64,000 nt of DNA from Arthrobacter horti (GCF_030731045.1 NZ_JAVALS010000001.1:780294-844293); one strand, 5' to 3'. Positions 41,424 through 50,403 are shown, counted from the stretch's first letter. Made by a program: numbers and translations. The notes: generated by a model not told the origin, from the letters alone.

Positions 41424-42692
41424 ATGTCTCGCTCCCCGGCCCCCTCGGCCGTGCCCTCGTCCCGGACACACGGGATGATCTCCGTGGAAGACCACCAGGA
41501 GAGGATCCTCGGCGCCGCGGCCCCGCTGCCCGCCGTGAGGATCCCCCTGCACGACGCCTTCGGCCTGGTCCTCGCGGAGGACGTGCGGCGCCGCTGGGCG
41601 CTCCCCCTCTTCGACAACTCCGCCATGGACGGCTACGCGGTCCGGCGCGCCGATGCCGTGGACGGAGCCCGCCTGCGCGTCGTCGCAGACCTTCCCGCCG
41701 GCTCATCCGATGAGCCGGCGCTCGGGCCGGGCGAAGCGGCCCGCATCATGACCGGGGCCCCGGTTCCCGCCGACGCGGACGCCGTCGTCCCTCTGGAGGA
41801 GACGGAGGAGGGCACCGCCGTGTCCTCGACGCCGCCGTCGCACGTGACGGTGCAGCGGCAGCCGCGCCCCGGGGCGCACATCCGCCGTGCAGGCGAGGAC
41901 GCCGCGGTGGACAGCGTCGCCGTGACGGCCGGGACCCTCCTGGGGCCCTGGCACCTGTCCGCCATCGCGTCCGCGGGCCATGCCCACATCGCCGTGCACC
42001 CCCGGCCGCGCGTGGCCGTGATCTCGACCGGCTCGGAATTGGTGTCCCCGGACGCCGAGCCGCTCCGCGGTCAGATCCCCGAGTCCAATTCCGTCCACCT
42101 GGCGGCGGCCGTCCGCGAGGCCGGTGCCGACGTCGTGTTCGCCGCCATCGTGCCCGACGACGAGGCGGCCCTGCGCCGGACCCTCGAGTCCATCGAGGCC
42201 GACGCCGTGATCCTCTCCGGCGGTGCCAGTGTCGGCTCCTTCGACGTGGTCAAGGCCGTGCTGAACGGCATGGGCGGCGTCCGTTTCGACGCGGTGGCCG
42301 TGCGGCCGGGCAAGCCTCAGGGCTTCGGCCCGCTGGACGACGGCACCCTGGCGTTCTGCCTGCCCGGCAACCCGGTGGCCGCGGCGGTCTCCTTCGAACT
42401 GTTCGTCCGCCCGGCGCTCCGCGCGCTGGCCGGGAGCCCTCAGGCCCGCCGGCCCCACCGCACGGCTGTGGCGGGAAGCGCCTGGCACAGCCCCCGGCAC
42501 CGCGTGCAGGTTCTTCCTGCGGTCCTGGACGGGGACACCGCGCATCCCGTCCCCCGGCACGCGGCGTCCGCTCCGGGCACACCCACTCTGGCAGGCACGG
42601 ACGCCTTGATCGTCGTGCCGGCCGGCGTCGAGGAGGTGCACGGCGGCGACGCGGTGACGGTGCTCCCGCTCGGCGGAGGAGCGCTCCGATGA
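41424..42692 (+). CDS. moeA: Molybdopterin molybdenumtransferase MoeA
   Basis: 422 aa. It inserts molybdate into adenylyl-molybdopterin. Signatures: LPLFDNSAMDGYAVR, GEAARIMTGAPVPADADAVVPLE, RPRVAVISTGSELVSP, the MPT-binding VILSGGASVGSFDVV, and FCLPGNPVAAAVSFELFVRP. ATG 41424 has no Shine-Dalgarno; TAGACA ends 7 nt upstream, so the message may be leaderless. The next gene (mobA-like) overlaps by ATGA, giving a molybdenum-cofactor operon. Confidence 0.93.
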   Translation: MSRSPAPSAVPSSRTHGMISVEDHQERILGAAAPLPAVRIPLHDAFGLVLAEDVRRRWALPLFDNSAMDGYAVRRADAVDGARLRVVADLPAGSSDEPALGPGEAARIMTGAPVPADADAVVPLEETEEGTAVSSTPPSHVTVQRQPRPGAHIRRAGEDAAVDSVAVTAGTLLGPWHLSAIASAGHAHIAVHPRPRVAVISTGSELVSPDAEPLRGQIPESNSVHLAAAVREAGADVVFAAIVPDDEAALRRTLESIEADAVILSGGASVGSFDVVKAVLNGMGGVRFDAVAVRPGKPQGFGPLDDGTLAFCLPGNPVAAAVSFELFVRPALRALAGSPQARRPHRTAVAGSAWHSPRHRVQVLPAVLDGDTAHPVPRHAASAPGTPTLAGTDALIVVPAGVEEVHGGDAVTVLPLGGGALR

Positions 42693-43552
42693 CGCGGGCC
42701 GCCATCGTCCTCGCGGGCGGCCGCGGCTCACGCCTGGGCGGCACCGACAAGGCCGCCGTGGACCTCGGCGGCCGGACGCTCGCCGAGCGTGTGCTGGACG
42801 CCGTGCCGGAGTGCTCTCCCCTCATCGTGGCCGGGCCTGCCTGGCTTGCCCGCACCGGCGCGCTCCTGGTCCGCGAGGACCCGGAGTACGGCGGCCCGGT
42901 GGCCGCTCTCGCCGCGGCGCTCGGCGCCGTCGTGCCGGTGGAGGACGACGCGCTGGACGACGACGCCGAGACCTGGGTTCTGGCATGCGACCTCGCCAGG
43001 CCGCGGGAACTGGTGGCCTGGCTCGCCGGCGTGCCGATGCCCGCCGATGCGGACGCACTCGTCCCGCTGGACCATGACGGCCGGCCACAATGGCTCGCCG
43101 CCCGGTACCGGCTGGGTCCGCTGCTCAGCGCCGTCCGGGCACTCCCCCGGACGGACGGTGCCGCGCTCCGTCAGATCACGGCCGGGCTCCGGACGTCTTT
43201 CGTGGACGACCCGGATGGGCTGACACTGGATCTGGACACGTGGCCGGCCGTGGAACAGCACCGCGCGGCCCTCCGGGAGGCCGGAGCGGCATCTGAGAAA
43301 GGAAACACCATGACGGACACCCCCGCAGGACTCGACGACTGGGTCGCCGAGCTCTCCCAGGCGCTCGGGCTGGAAGGGACGGACGTCCCCACGGGCCTTC
43401 TCCTGGACCTGACCCGGGACGCGGCGCACGGCGTGACCCGGCCGGCCGGGCCGCTCACCACCTACCTGGTGGGGCTCGCCGTGGCCGGCGGCGCCGAGCC
43501 CGAAGCCGTGGCCTCCACGGTGCGGGAGCTGATCGCCCGGCACCAGGGCTGA
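42689..43552 (+). CDS. MobA-like NTP transferase fused to a DUF6457 domain
   Basis: 287 aa. Residues 1-205 form a molybdenum cofactor guanylyltransferase: AAIVLAGGRGSRLGGTDKAAVDLGG nucleotide loop and VLACDLARPRELV metal-binding segment, with FVDDPDGLTLDLDTW near the end. Residues about 208-287 are a small helical domain (LDDWVAELSQALGLEG ... TTYLVGLAVAGGAEPEAV) of the DUF6457 type, which is usually a separate short protein. The junction carries an in-frame Shine-Dalgarno and ATG at 43298-43312, so the C-terminal domain may also be made alone (80 aa). It overlaps moeA by 4 nt. Confidence 0.85.
   Translation: MTRAAIVLAGGRGSRLGGTDKAAVDLGGRTLAERVLDAVPECSPLIVAGPAWLARTGALLVREDPEYGGPVAALAAALGAVVPVEDDALDDDAETWVLACDLARPRELVAWLAGVPMPADADALVPLDHDGRPQWLAARYRLGPLLSAVRALPRTDGAALRQITAGLRTSFVDDPDGLTLDLDTWPAVEQHRAALREAGAASEKGNTMTDTPAGLDDWVAELSQALGLEGTDVPTGLLLDLTRDAAHGVTRPAGPLTTYLVGLAVAGGAEPEAVASTVRELIARHQG
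43298..43312 (+). promoter_or_regulatory. Internal ribosome-binding site within the mobA fusion
   Basis: AAAGGA (43298-43303), 6 nt, then ATG (43310-43312) in frame with the long gene. It is a better initiation site than that of the full-length product and would produce the DUF6457 domain alone. Confidence 0.5.
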
Positions 43553-43607
43553 GCGTCCCCCCCAGGGGGGGGTGTTCCCCGGAACGGCTCCGGCGTGACA
43601 ATGAAGC

Positions 43608-44417
43608 ATGAATGCCAAGGACAAGGACTTCGCGGGTTCGATCCCCGCGCTCTATGACGAGCTCCTGGTGCCGCTCATGTTCCAGGACTACGCCCGCGAC
43701 CTGGCCGCCCGGGTGGCGGCGTGCGCCCCAGCCACCGTGCTGGAGACGGCCGCGGGGACCGGTGCCGTGACCCGTGAGCTCCGCAAGGCGCTCCCGGACG
43801 CACGTCTGACCGCCACCGACCTCAACCCGGCCATGCTGGCCCGGGCGGCCTCCGTCCTCCCCGGCTCGGACACGCTGGAATGGCTTCAGGCCGACGCCCA
43901 GAGGCTCCCTTTCGACGATCACTCCTTCGACGCCATGGTCTGCGCCTTCGGCGTGATGTTCTTCCCCGACCGTCCCGCTGCATACCGTGAGGCCCGGCGT
44001 GTCCTGGCACCGGGCGGCCGACTGGCCCTGGCCGTGTGGGACAGCCTCGCCAACAACCCCCTGCCGCGGGCCGTCGCCGAGGCCCTGGCCGAGCTGGGCC
44101 TGACCCAGGCGACGTCGTTCCTGGAGCGGGTGCCGTTCTCCCTGGCCGACCCCTGGAAGCTGGGAACCGAGCTGGAGCAGGCCGGGTTCTCCCAGGTGCG
44201 GGTGGAGACGGTGGCCCATGAGAGTGCCGTGACGACCGCCGGGATCGTGGCGCGGTCCCATGTGCTCGGCACTCCGACCTTGAACCACGTGGAGGCGGAC
44301 CGGCCAGGTCAGGCCGAGGCTGTCAGCGACGCGGTGGCCACCCTCCTCGCCCGGAACCTCGGCGAGGAGGAGTTCCGGCTCCCGGTCAGCGCCCTCCTGG
44401 TGACCGGCACGGCCTGA
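43608..44417 (+). CDS. SAM-dependent methyltransferase, class I
   Basis: 269 aa. Motif I VLETAAGTGAVTREL, the acidic motif II LTATDLNPAMLARA and motif FDAMVCAFGVMFFPDRPAAYREARRVLAPGGRLALAVWD are of the UbiE/Methyltransf_11 type. It probably methylates a small molecule. ATG 43608 lacks a clear ribosome site; GACAAT ends 5 nt upstream. A tract of seven C and eight G lies 35 bp upstream. The 44418-44586 gap after it holds only a possible 35-39-codon frame. Confidence 0.87.
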   Translation: MNAKDKDFAGSIPALYDELLVPLMFQDYARDLAARVAACAPATVLETAAGTGAVTRELRKALPDARLTATDLNPAMLARAASVLPGSDTLEWLQADAQRLPFDDHSFDAMVCAFGVMFFPDRPAAYREARRVLAPGGRLALAVWDSLANNPLPRAVAEALAELGLTQATSFLERVPFSLADPWKLGTELEQAGFSQVRVETVAHESAVTTAGIVARSHVLGTPTLNHVEADRPGQAEAVSDAVATLLARNLGEEEFRLPVSALLVTGTA

Positions 44418-44465
44418 GCCGGCACCACTCCATATGTTTCATAACGCAACATTATGAGGAGTATC

Positions 44466-44573
44466 GTGGAAATGACGCGGACCGGAGGCAGTGCCCGCGC
44501 CGCCCTGCCGGTCCCGGGACCGGGCCCCGTCATGGGGCGGTCCACGGCGGGGCCCGCTCATCGTCAGCAGTGA
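44466..44573 (+). other. Possible short open frame upstream of the alcohol dehydrogenase
   Basis: GTG 44466 has AGGAG 4 nt upstream and opens a 35-codon frame (VEMTRTGGSARAALPVPG...) ending TGA 44571-44573, 13 bp before the dehydrogenase start. An ATG at 44454 is in the same frame. It has no recognisable domain; a leader peptide or nothing at all are both possible. An AT-rich dyad CATAA-N7-TTATG (44440-44456 region) precedes it and may be an operator. Confidence 0.15.
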
Positions 44574-44586
44574 GGATCGATCCCCT

Positions 44587-45630
44587 ATGAAGGCATTGCA
44601 GTACACGGCCATCGGCCAGGCCCCCGAAATCCGCGACGTGCCCATCCCCGTGCCCGGCGCAGGCCAGGTCCTGGTCAAGGTCACGGCCGCGGGCGTGTGC
44701 CACTCGGACCAGTTCGTCATGAGCCTGCCGGAGGACGCGTACCGCGGCTCCGGCTTCCCCCTTCCCATGACGCTTGGTCACGAAGGTGTCGGCGTGGTCC
44801 ACCAGGTCGGCGCCGGTGTCTCCAGCGTGGCCGTGGGAGACGCCGTGGCGATCTACGGCCCCTGGGGCTGCGGGCTCTGCCACCTGTGCCAGCAGGGCAA
44901 GGAGAACTACTGCGAGCGCGCCAAGCGGGACGGCATCTTCCCTCCGGGCCTGGGCCGGGACGGCACCATGGCCGAGTACGTGCTCATCGACGATCCCCGT
45001 CACCTGCTCCCCCTGGGCGATCTGGACCCCGTGGAGAACGTCTCCCTCACGGACGCAGGGCTCACGCCCTACCACGCCATCAAGCAGTCGCTGCCGAAGC
45101 TCGGCGCCGGCACCTTCGCCGTGGTCATCGGCACGGGCGGCCTGGGCCATGTCGCCATCCAGATCCTGCGGGCTCTCTCCGGCGCCACGGTGATCGCGCT
45201 GGACGTCAGCGAAGAGAAGCTGGAGCTGGCCCGCAAGGTGGGCGCGCACCATGCGGTGCTGAGCGACGACGGCGCGGAGGCCGCCATCCGGGAACTCACC
45301 GGCGGGCGGGGCTCCAACGCCGCATTCGACTTCGTGGGCATCACGCCCACCATGAATCTGGCTGTGCGCACGACGGCGGCCGAGGGCGATGCGACGATCG
45401 TGGGCATCGGCGGTGGCACGGCGAGCCTTGGCTGGGGCACACAGGCCTACGACGTCGCCGTGCGGATCCCCTACTGGGGCAGCCGCTCGGAGCTCTCCGA
45501 GGTACTGGACCTGGCCCGTGCCGGGCAGCTCAGCGTGGAAGTGGAGCGCTTCTCCCTCGACGACGGGCCGGAGGCGTACCACCGGCTCCACGAGGGAACG
45601 ATCGCGGGCCGCGCCGTCATCGTCCCCTAG
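44587..45630 (+). CDS. Zinc-dependent alcohol dehydrogenase (MDR family)
   Basis: 347 aa. Catalytic zinc ligands: Cys in GVCHSDQ, His-Glu in TLGHEGVGVV; structural zinc: CGLCHLCQQGKENYC. The Rossmann motif IGTGGLGHVAIQILRAL is followed by VIALDVSEEKLELARKVGA; the Asp after the second strand favours NAD+. It oxidises or reduces a primary or secondary alcohol. Start ATG 44587; GAGGAT lies about 11 nt upstream. It shares its last three bases with the stop of the convergent monooxygenase gene. Confidence 0.9.
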   Translation: MKALQYTAIGQAPEIRDVPIPVPGAGQVLVKVTAAGVCHSDQFVMSLPEDAYRGSGFPLPMTLGHEGVGVVHQVGAGVSSVAVGDAVAIYGPWGCGLCHLCQQGKENYCERAKRDGIFPPGLGRDGTMAEYVLIDDPRHLLPLGDLDPVENVSLTDAGLTPYHAIKQSLPKLGAGTFAVVIGTGGLGHVAIQILRALSGATVIALDVSEEKLELARKVGAHHAVLSDDGAEAAIRELTGGRGSNAAFDFVGITPTMNLAVRTTAAEGDATIVGIGGGTASLGWGTQAYDVAVRIPYWGSRSELSEVLDLARAGQLSVEVERFSLDDGPEAYHRLHEGTIAGRAVIVP

Positions 45631-47177
45631 CCGCGCCTCGTCCGGGGACCACCGGCCCGTGGAGCGTGCATGGCCCAGTCGGCCACGCTCGCCGGGAGCG
45701 GCCGGGCGGCGGCGACGAAGCCGTCCGGCCGCACCAGGAGCACCACCCCCGCGGCGCCGCTCGCCTCGGCGCGCAGCCGCGCATTGCCGAGCACGTCGAA
45801 GTGGTGCACCGGCAGCCGGCTCTCCTTGCCCATCCGTTCCAGCGCGGCGTCGTCGGCGTCCCCGTAGACGTGCAGCTGCCAGGCGAACTCGCGCAGAGCC
45901 GCGAAGTTGTCCCCGTTCCAGGGCAGCCGGCGCCCGACGACGGCCCCACGCCGGCCGTGCGCTCGGCGCCGGGCGTCGGGGTCCATCCAGTAGTGGATGC
46001 GGATCTGGGAGACGTACTCGAACAGTCCGGCCCTCTTGGCCAGGCGCGGCAGAATCCGTCCTGCCACGGGGGCCACCCTGGGCAGGACTTCGGAGCGGAT
46101 GAAGCGGCTGAACGGCGAGTCGGCGGTGACGGCCCCGAAGAGGCGGTCCGTGCTGCGGACCAGCGTGCGGGCCACCGGCCTTCGGTCCTCCTGGTACCCG
46201 TCCAGACGATCCTCGGCGGCGCCGTTGTGGATCACGTCGGCGAGCGCGCAGGCGAGGTTGTGGGCGTCCTGGAGCCCGGTGTTCATGCCCTGCGCCCCGA
46301 CGGGCGAGTGGACGTGCGCGGCGTCTCCGGCCAGGAACACCGGCCCGTCCCGGAACCGCCGGGCCACCCGGTGATGGACACGGTAGGTGGAGAACCAGGC
46401 CGTGTCGTCGAAGCGCACCCCGAACTCCCGGGCCAGTGTGGCGTGGGCGGACTCCTCCGAGACCTCCTCCCCGCCGTCCGTCCGGACCACCCCGATGAGC
46501 CTGTGACGCCCCGGGGCTCCCTGCGGGAAGGTCAGGAGGAAGTCCGTGGCGCTGAAGCGCAGGTTCACGCAGTCCGGCACCAGCCCCTGGACGCCCCTGG
46601 CATCCGCGACGTAGAAGGTGTGCGGGTTGGTGACCCCGTCGAAGGGGATGCCGGACAGCTCCCGCACCGCCGAGGACGCCCCGTCGGCACCCACCAGGTA
46701 CCGTGCGCGGACGCGGGCCGGGGCGCCGTCGTCGTCCCGGAGCAGCGCGGTGACGCCCCCGGCGTCCCGCTCCAGGGCTTCAAGCCGGTGCCCCCAGAGG
46801 ACCCCACGGCCGTCCTCCTCCAGCGCGTCCACCAGAAGCCGCTCGTTCCGGCTCTGTTCGAAGACGTAGATCCCGGGATACGGCGTGAGATCCCCGCCCA
46901 GGCCCCGGAAGGAGAAGGTGGCGAAAGGGCGGTCCCGGAAGCCCGGAACGATGGCCGGTGCCGCGGAGGCGCCCGCCAGGACGCGGTCCGCCAGGCCCAG
47001 CTGATCGTAGATCTCCAGGCTGCGGGCCTGCAGGGCCAGGGCGCGCGACTCTATCGTGGGTCCGTGCTTGTGGTCCGCGATGAGGAACGGGACGCCGAGC
47101 CGTTCCAGGCACACGGCGAGCATGAGCCCCGTGGGCCCCGCCCCGATGATCATCACGTCCGTGGAATGCCCGTCCAT
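45627..47177 (-). CDS. FAD-dependent aromatic-ring monooxygenase (PheA/TfdB/MhpA type)
   Basis: 516 aa. The FAD-binding GxGxxG motif is in VMIIGAGPTGLMLAVCLERLG, the DG motif in RYLVGADGASSAVRELSG, and the GD motif in FLAGDAAHVHSPVGAQGMNTGLQDAHNL. A C-terminal thioredoxin-like domain (about 400-516) ends AGVVLLVRPDGFVAAA. It should hydroxylate a phenolic or polyketide-like substrate with NAD(P)H and oxygen. ATG 47177 was chosen for GGAGG 5-6 nt upstream; ATG 47192 is an in-frame alternative. A DUF1349 gene lies 47 bp upstream on the same strand. Confidence 0.87.
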   Translation of the reverse strand: MDGHSTDVMIIGAGPTGLMLAVCLERLGVPFLIADHKHGPTIESRALALQARSLEIYDQLGLADRVLAGASAAPAIVPGFRDRPFATFSFRGLGGDLTPYPGIYVFEQSRNERLLVDALEEDGRGVLWGHRLEALERDAGGVTALLRDDDGAPARVRARYLVGADGASSAVRELSGIPFDGVTNPHTFYVADARGVQGLVPDCVNLRFSATDFLLTFPQGAPGRHRLIGVVRTDGGEEVSEESAHATLAREFGVRFDDTAWFSTYRVHHRVARRFRDGPVFLAGDAAHVHSPVGAQGMNTGLQDAHNLACALADVIHNGAAEDRLDGYQEDRRPVARTLVRSTDRLFGAVTADSPFSRFIRSEVLPRVAPVAGRILPRLAKRAGLFEYVSQIRIHYWMDPDARRRAHGRRGAVVGRRLPWNGDNFAALREFAWQLHVYGDADDAALERMGKESRLPVHHFDVLGNARLRAEASGAAGVVLLVRPDGFVAAARPLPASVADWAMHAPRAGGPRTRRG

Positions 47178-47224
47178 GCCGTCCTCCCTCATGCCCAGCC
47201 CTGCCCATGCCCGGGTCCCGGGCC

Positions 47225-47836
47225 TCACTCGCCGCTGCGGACCTCCGTGACGCCGTCGGCGCTGAAGCGGACATCCCGGAATGTCGCACTGGTTCCCGTG
47301 CCGCGCGGCGACTGCACGGCGATCCCCGCCCGGAGCGCTCCTTCGGAGCCGGTCACCGGGAAGTCGAAGTAGCGGGCCAGGTTCCACCGGGCGCCGTCGG
47401 TGCAATAGTGCAGGCTGACCATCGTCCCGGAGCGGGAGATGCGCAGCCGGACCGGTCCACCGTCCAGGTGGATGCCGGTGGCGTCGTCCGAGCGTTCCCG
47501 GGTGACCACGGACATGATCCGGGGGCTGCCCAGCTCGTCCCGCTCCGCGCAGAGCTTGAACCAGTGCCGCTCGTCCAGGTATCCCACCAGAACCGCCGAG
47601 TCGAAGTCGCTGAGGAACTCCACCTGGACCTCGGCCTCGAGCCGGAAGTCGCCGTCCACGGCGAATCCGAACACCTTGGCGGTGGCCACGGCACGGTCGG
47701 TCCCGGGACGGCGGAACAGATCATCCCCGGCCCCCGCGTGCAGCGTCACCGCATCGCCGTCCTGCTCCGCCCGGCCCCCAGAGGAAAGCAGCGGACGGAA
47801 ATCATGGGGCACACCGGGGAGGCTGAAGGACGTCAT
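47225..47836 (-). CDS. DUF1349 domain protein (concanavalin-like lectin/glucanase fold)
   Basis: 203 aa, cytoplasmic (no signal peptide). The beta-sandwich pattern LEAEVQVEFLSDFDSAVLVGYLDERHWFKLCAE ... RIMSVVTRERSDDATGI ... VRLRISRSGTMVSLHYCTDGARWNLARYF ... RAGIAVQSPRGTGTSATFRDV is that of the DUF1349/YteU family. The function is unknown; carbohydrate binding has been suggested for the fold. It is upstream of the monooxygenase gene and probably cotranscribed. ATG 47836 has GGGGAGA about 10 nt upstream. Confidence 0.8.
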   Translation of the reverse strand: MTSFSLPGVPHDFRPLLSSGGRAEQDGDAVTLHAGAGDDLFRRPGTDRAVATAKVFGFAVDGDFRLEAEVQVEFLSDFDSAVLVGYLDERHWFKLCAERDELGSPRIMSVVTRERSDDATGIHLDGGPVRLRISRSGTMVSLHYCTDGARWNLARYFDFPVTGSEGALRAGIAVQSPRGTGTSATFRDVRFSADGVTEVRSGE

Positions 47837-47985
47837 GACAGCATTCTCCCCCTCCCCGGTCGGCGGCCTCCACCCGCGGATCTCCACCCGGCGTTCCACC
47901 CTGGGATGGTCCCGTCCCGGGGCCGGAGACCGGAAGCTGGATTCACCGGCAACCGTTGCCGGAAAGCTTCCCGAAAGGCACGGCC

Positions 47986-48531
47986 ATGTCCCTGCAGATG
48001 ATCGGCAACGTACTCCTCGCCCTCGCGCTGATCGGCTGGATCGGCTACCGGCAGATGACCTGGCGCCCCGTCGCCATCTCCACCATGTGGCGCATGCCCC
48101 TGATCATGGGCGTGGTCGGCGTCGCGATGCTGATGCAGACCGCCTCACCCAGTGCACTCACGCCCCTGGACCTCGGCGTCCTGGTGGCCGAACTCGTCAT
48201 CTCGCTGGGGATCGGGGCTTGGATGGGCGCCCTGGCCCACTTCCGCCCGCTGTCCGCGCCGCGGCCCGTGGGACGCAATGGCGCCATGGCCACCCTCGAA
48301 TCCCGGACCGGCGCTTTGGGCCTTCTCCTGTGGGTGCTGGTGATCGCGGTCCGCGTGGGCCTGGACGTCCTGGCGTCAATGGCCGGTTCCCAGGTGGCCG
48401 CCTCCACCGGGGCGATCCTGCTGATGCTCGCCGCGAACCGCGCCGCACGCACCTTCGTCTTCGCCCAGCGGATCGCCACGCCGCCGTCCGCGGCAGTTCA
48501 ACAGCCCGGGGCACGCCGTCCTGTCGCATGA
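47986..48531 (+). CDS. Small integral membrane protein upstream of a two-component system
   Basis: 181 aa with about five hydrophobic helices (MIGNVLLALALIGWIGY; MPLIMGVVGVAMLM; LGVLVAELVISLGIGAWMGAL; ALGLLLWVLVIAVRVGLDVLA; STGAILLMLAANRAART). It resembles CcdC/DUF1453-like membrane proteins but no catalytic motif is visible. ATG 47986 has GAAAGG 7 nt upstream. It ends 7 bp before the histidine kinase start, so it may be a membrane partner or target of that system. Confidence 0.75.
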   Translation: MSLQMIGNVLLALALIGWIGYRQMTWRPVAISTMWRMPLIMGVVGVAMLMQTASPSALTPLDLGVLVAELVISLGIGAWMGALAHFRPLSAPRPVGRNGAMATLESRTGALGLLLWVLVIAVRVGLDVLASMAGSQVAASTGAILLMLAANRAARTFVFAQRIATPPSAAVQQPGARRPVA

Positions 48532-48538
48532 TGGACTC

Positions 48539-49681
48539 ATGACCACCACGGGCCGGCCGGGATGGACCCTCGCGCTGCTGAACCTCCTCGGAGCCGTCGC
48601 CGTCGGCTACGCACTGTTCCCCCTGGATGACCACACGCGCCCCTTCTGGGCCACGGCGACGGGTTTCGTCGCCGTGGCCTCCTGGGCCGCCCGGGGCCCC
48701 GTCGCGATGATCCCCCACGGTCAGGCGGCCTCACTCTCGCTCAGTGCGCTCGCAGCCGTCAGCGGAGGCTTCGCAGCGGCCGCCACGCACGGCCTCACCG
48801 TGGTCCCGGCCGCGATCGGCACGGTGGCCGTGATCGGCACGCTCGCCGCACCGCTCACGGCGGGCGTGACCCTCGCCGTGCTCAGCTGCGGGCTCATCGC
48901 CACGGGTGCCGCCGTCCACACCACGGCCGTGCCGGACACCCTGACCATGATGGGCGGCGTGCTGCTGGCCGCGGTGGCCGGATACAGCCGCCGCCAGTTC
49001 CGGGTCGCCGAGGAGCAGTCCGCCCTGCTGCGGGAGAAGGAACTGCTGATGCGCCAGGAGGCGCAGAGGGTGGCGATCGCGCGGGACCTCCACGATGTCC
49101 TGGCGCACAGCCTCGGCGGACTGGTCCTCCAGCTCGACGCCGTCGAGGCGCTGCTGGAGGCCGGCGACCGGGACGCGGCGGCGGCAAGGGTCACGGCCGC
49201 CCGTCGCCTCGCCTCGGACGGGCTTCAGGAGGCTCGACGGGCGGTGACCGCTCTGCGGGACACCGGCGCTCGCATGCCGGAGCCCTCGGCCGGGCTGGCC
49301 GGAACGTTCACGGGCCTTCTCGAGGCGCACCGCTCCCTGGGCGGGGTCGCCGACTTCACAGAGATCGGCGCCGCCGTGCCGCTCACCTCCGGGCAGCAGG
49401 AGGCGCTTGGCCGCGCCCTGCAGGAGGCCCTGAGCAACGCCCGCAGACACGCGCCGGGCGAACCGGTCCGGGTGTCCCTCCACTGGAAGAATGGCAGCGT
49501 GCTTCTCACCGTCTCCAATCCGATGCCGGACTCCGCCGAGGACGATGGTCCACGCCCGGGCGGCGGCTACGGGCTTCTGGGCATGCGCGAGCGTTTCGGC
49601 GCCCTGCCTGCGGGCGGCTCGGCCGGCTCCGGGGTGCACGGGGACCGTTTCGTGGTGACGGCCGAGGTGAGAACACCGTGA
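48539..49681 (+). CDS. Sensor histidine kinase, NarL-type (HisKA_3)
   Basis: 380 aa. The N-terminal half (about 10-155) has 4-6 membrane helices with almost no extracellular loop, so it senses membrane or intramembrane signals. The dimerisation/phosphoacceptor motif is RVAIARDLHDVLAHSL with His185. The ATPase domain has QEALSNARRHAPGEPV (N-box) and GGGYGLLGMRERF (G-box). ATG 48539 lacks a Shine-Dalgarno; CATGAT ends 6 nt upstream, suggesting a second, leaderless, transcript in addition to readthrough. It overlaps the regulator gene (GTGA). Confidence 0.9.
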   Translation: MTTTGRPGWTLALLNLLGAVAVGYALFPLDDHTRPFWATATGFVAVASWAARGPVAMIPHGQAASLSLSALAAVSGGFAAAATHGLTVVPAAIGTVAVIGTLAAPLTAGVTLAVLSCGLIATGAAVHTTAVPDTLTMMGGVLLAAVAGYSRRQFRVAEEQSALLREKELLMRQEAQRVAIARDLHDVLAHSLGGLVLQLDAVEALLEAGDRDAAAARVTAARRLASDGLQEARRAVTALRDTGARMPEPSAGLAGTFTGLLEAHRSLGGVADFTEIGAAVPLTSGQQEALGRALQEALSNARRHAPGEPVRVSLHWKNGSVLLTVSNPMPDSAEDDGPRPGGGYGLLGMRERFGALPAGGSAGSGVHGDRFVVTAEVRTP

Positions 49682-50367
49682 GTGAAGCTCCGATCCGCGT
49701 CCTCGTGGCCGATGACCAGGCGATCGTCCGTGACGGCCTCGTCACGCTTCTGGAGCTGACGGCCGGGTTCGAGGTGCTCGGCCAGGCTTCGGACGGAGCG
49801 GAGGCCGTGGAACTGGCGCTGCGGCTCCAGCCGGACGTGGTGCTCATGGACCTGCGCATGCCGCGGCTGGACGGCGTGGGTGCGACGGCCCGGCTCACCG
49901 CCGAGCTGCCGGGCACGGCCGTCCTCGTCCTGACCACCTACGCCGACGACGAGTCGATCGTGCGGGCACTGACGGCCGGCGCACGGGGCTACCTGACCAA
50001 GGACGCCGGCCGGGCCGAGCTCGCCGCGGCGATCCGCGCCGTCGCACGCGGGCAGTCAACCTTCGCTCCCGAGGTCAGCGCCGTCCTGCTCGGGGCGCTG
50101 AGCCATGGCACGACGCCGGGAGGCTCTCTTCCGTCGTCCAGTCCGGCGTCGTCGCCGGAACCGGCGGACGGCCTCCTGGCGCGCTTCCCGCAGCTGACCC
50201 GGCGGGAGGCGGAGGTGCTGGCGCTCGTCGCGGACGGGCTGAGCAACGGAGAGATCGCCGGGAGGCTCTTCCTGGGGGTCTCCACGGTCAAATCGCACAT
50301 CAACTCGCTCTTCGCCAAGCTGGCCGTGCGCGACCGGGCCCAGGCCATCGCCCTGGCCCGCTCCTGA
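49678..50367 (+). CDS. NarL/LuxR-type response regulator
   Basis: 229 aa. The receiver domain has ADDQAIVRDG, phosphoacceptor Asp58 in VVLMDLRMPRLDG, Thr in VLVLTTYADD and Lys in GYLTKDAG. A Ser/Pro-rich linker (about 143-163) leads to a LuxR-type helix-turn-helix, LTRREAEVLALVADGLSNGEIAGRLFLGVSTVKSHI-like (about 168-225). GTG 49678 overlaps the kinase stop by 4 nt. The pair forms a complete two-component system; targets are unknown. Confidence 0.93.
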   Translation: MSEAPIRVLVADDQAIVRDGLVTLLELTAGFEVLGQASDGAEAVELALRLQPDVVLMDLRMPRLDGVGATARLTAELPGTAVLVLTTYADDESIVRALTAGARGYLTKDAGRAELAAAIRAVARGQSTFAPEVSAVLLGALSHGTTPGGSLPSSSPASSPEPADGLLARFPQLTRREAEVLALVADGLSNGEIAGRLFLGVSTVKSHINSLFAKLAVRDRAQAIALARS

Positions 50368-50403
50368 ACCCGCCCCAAACCAGAACCATGGGAGCATGGG
50401 GAC

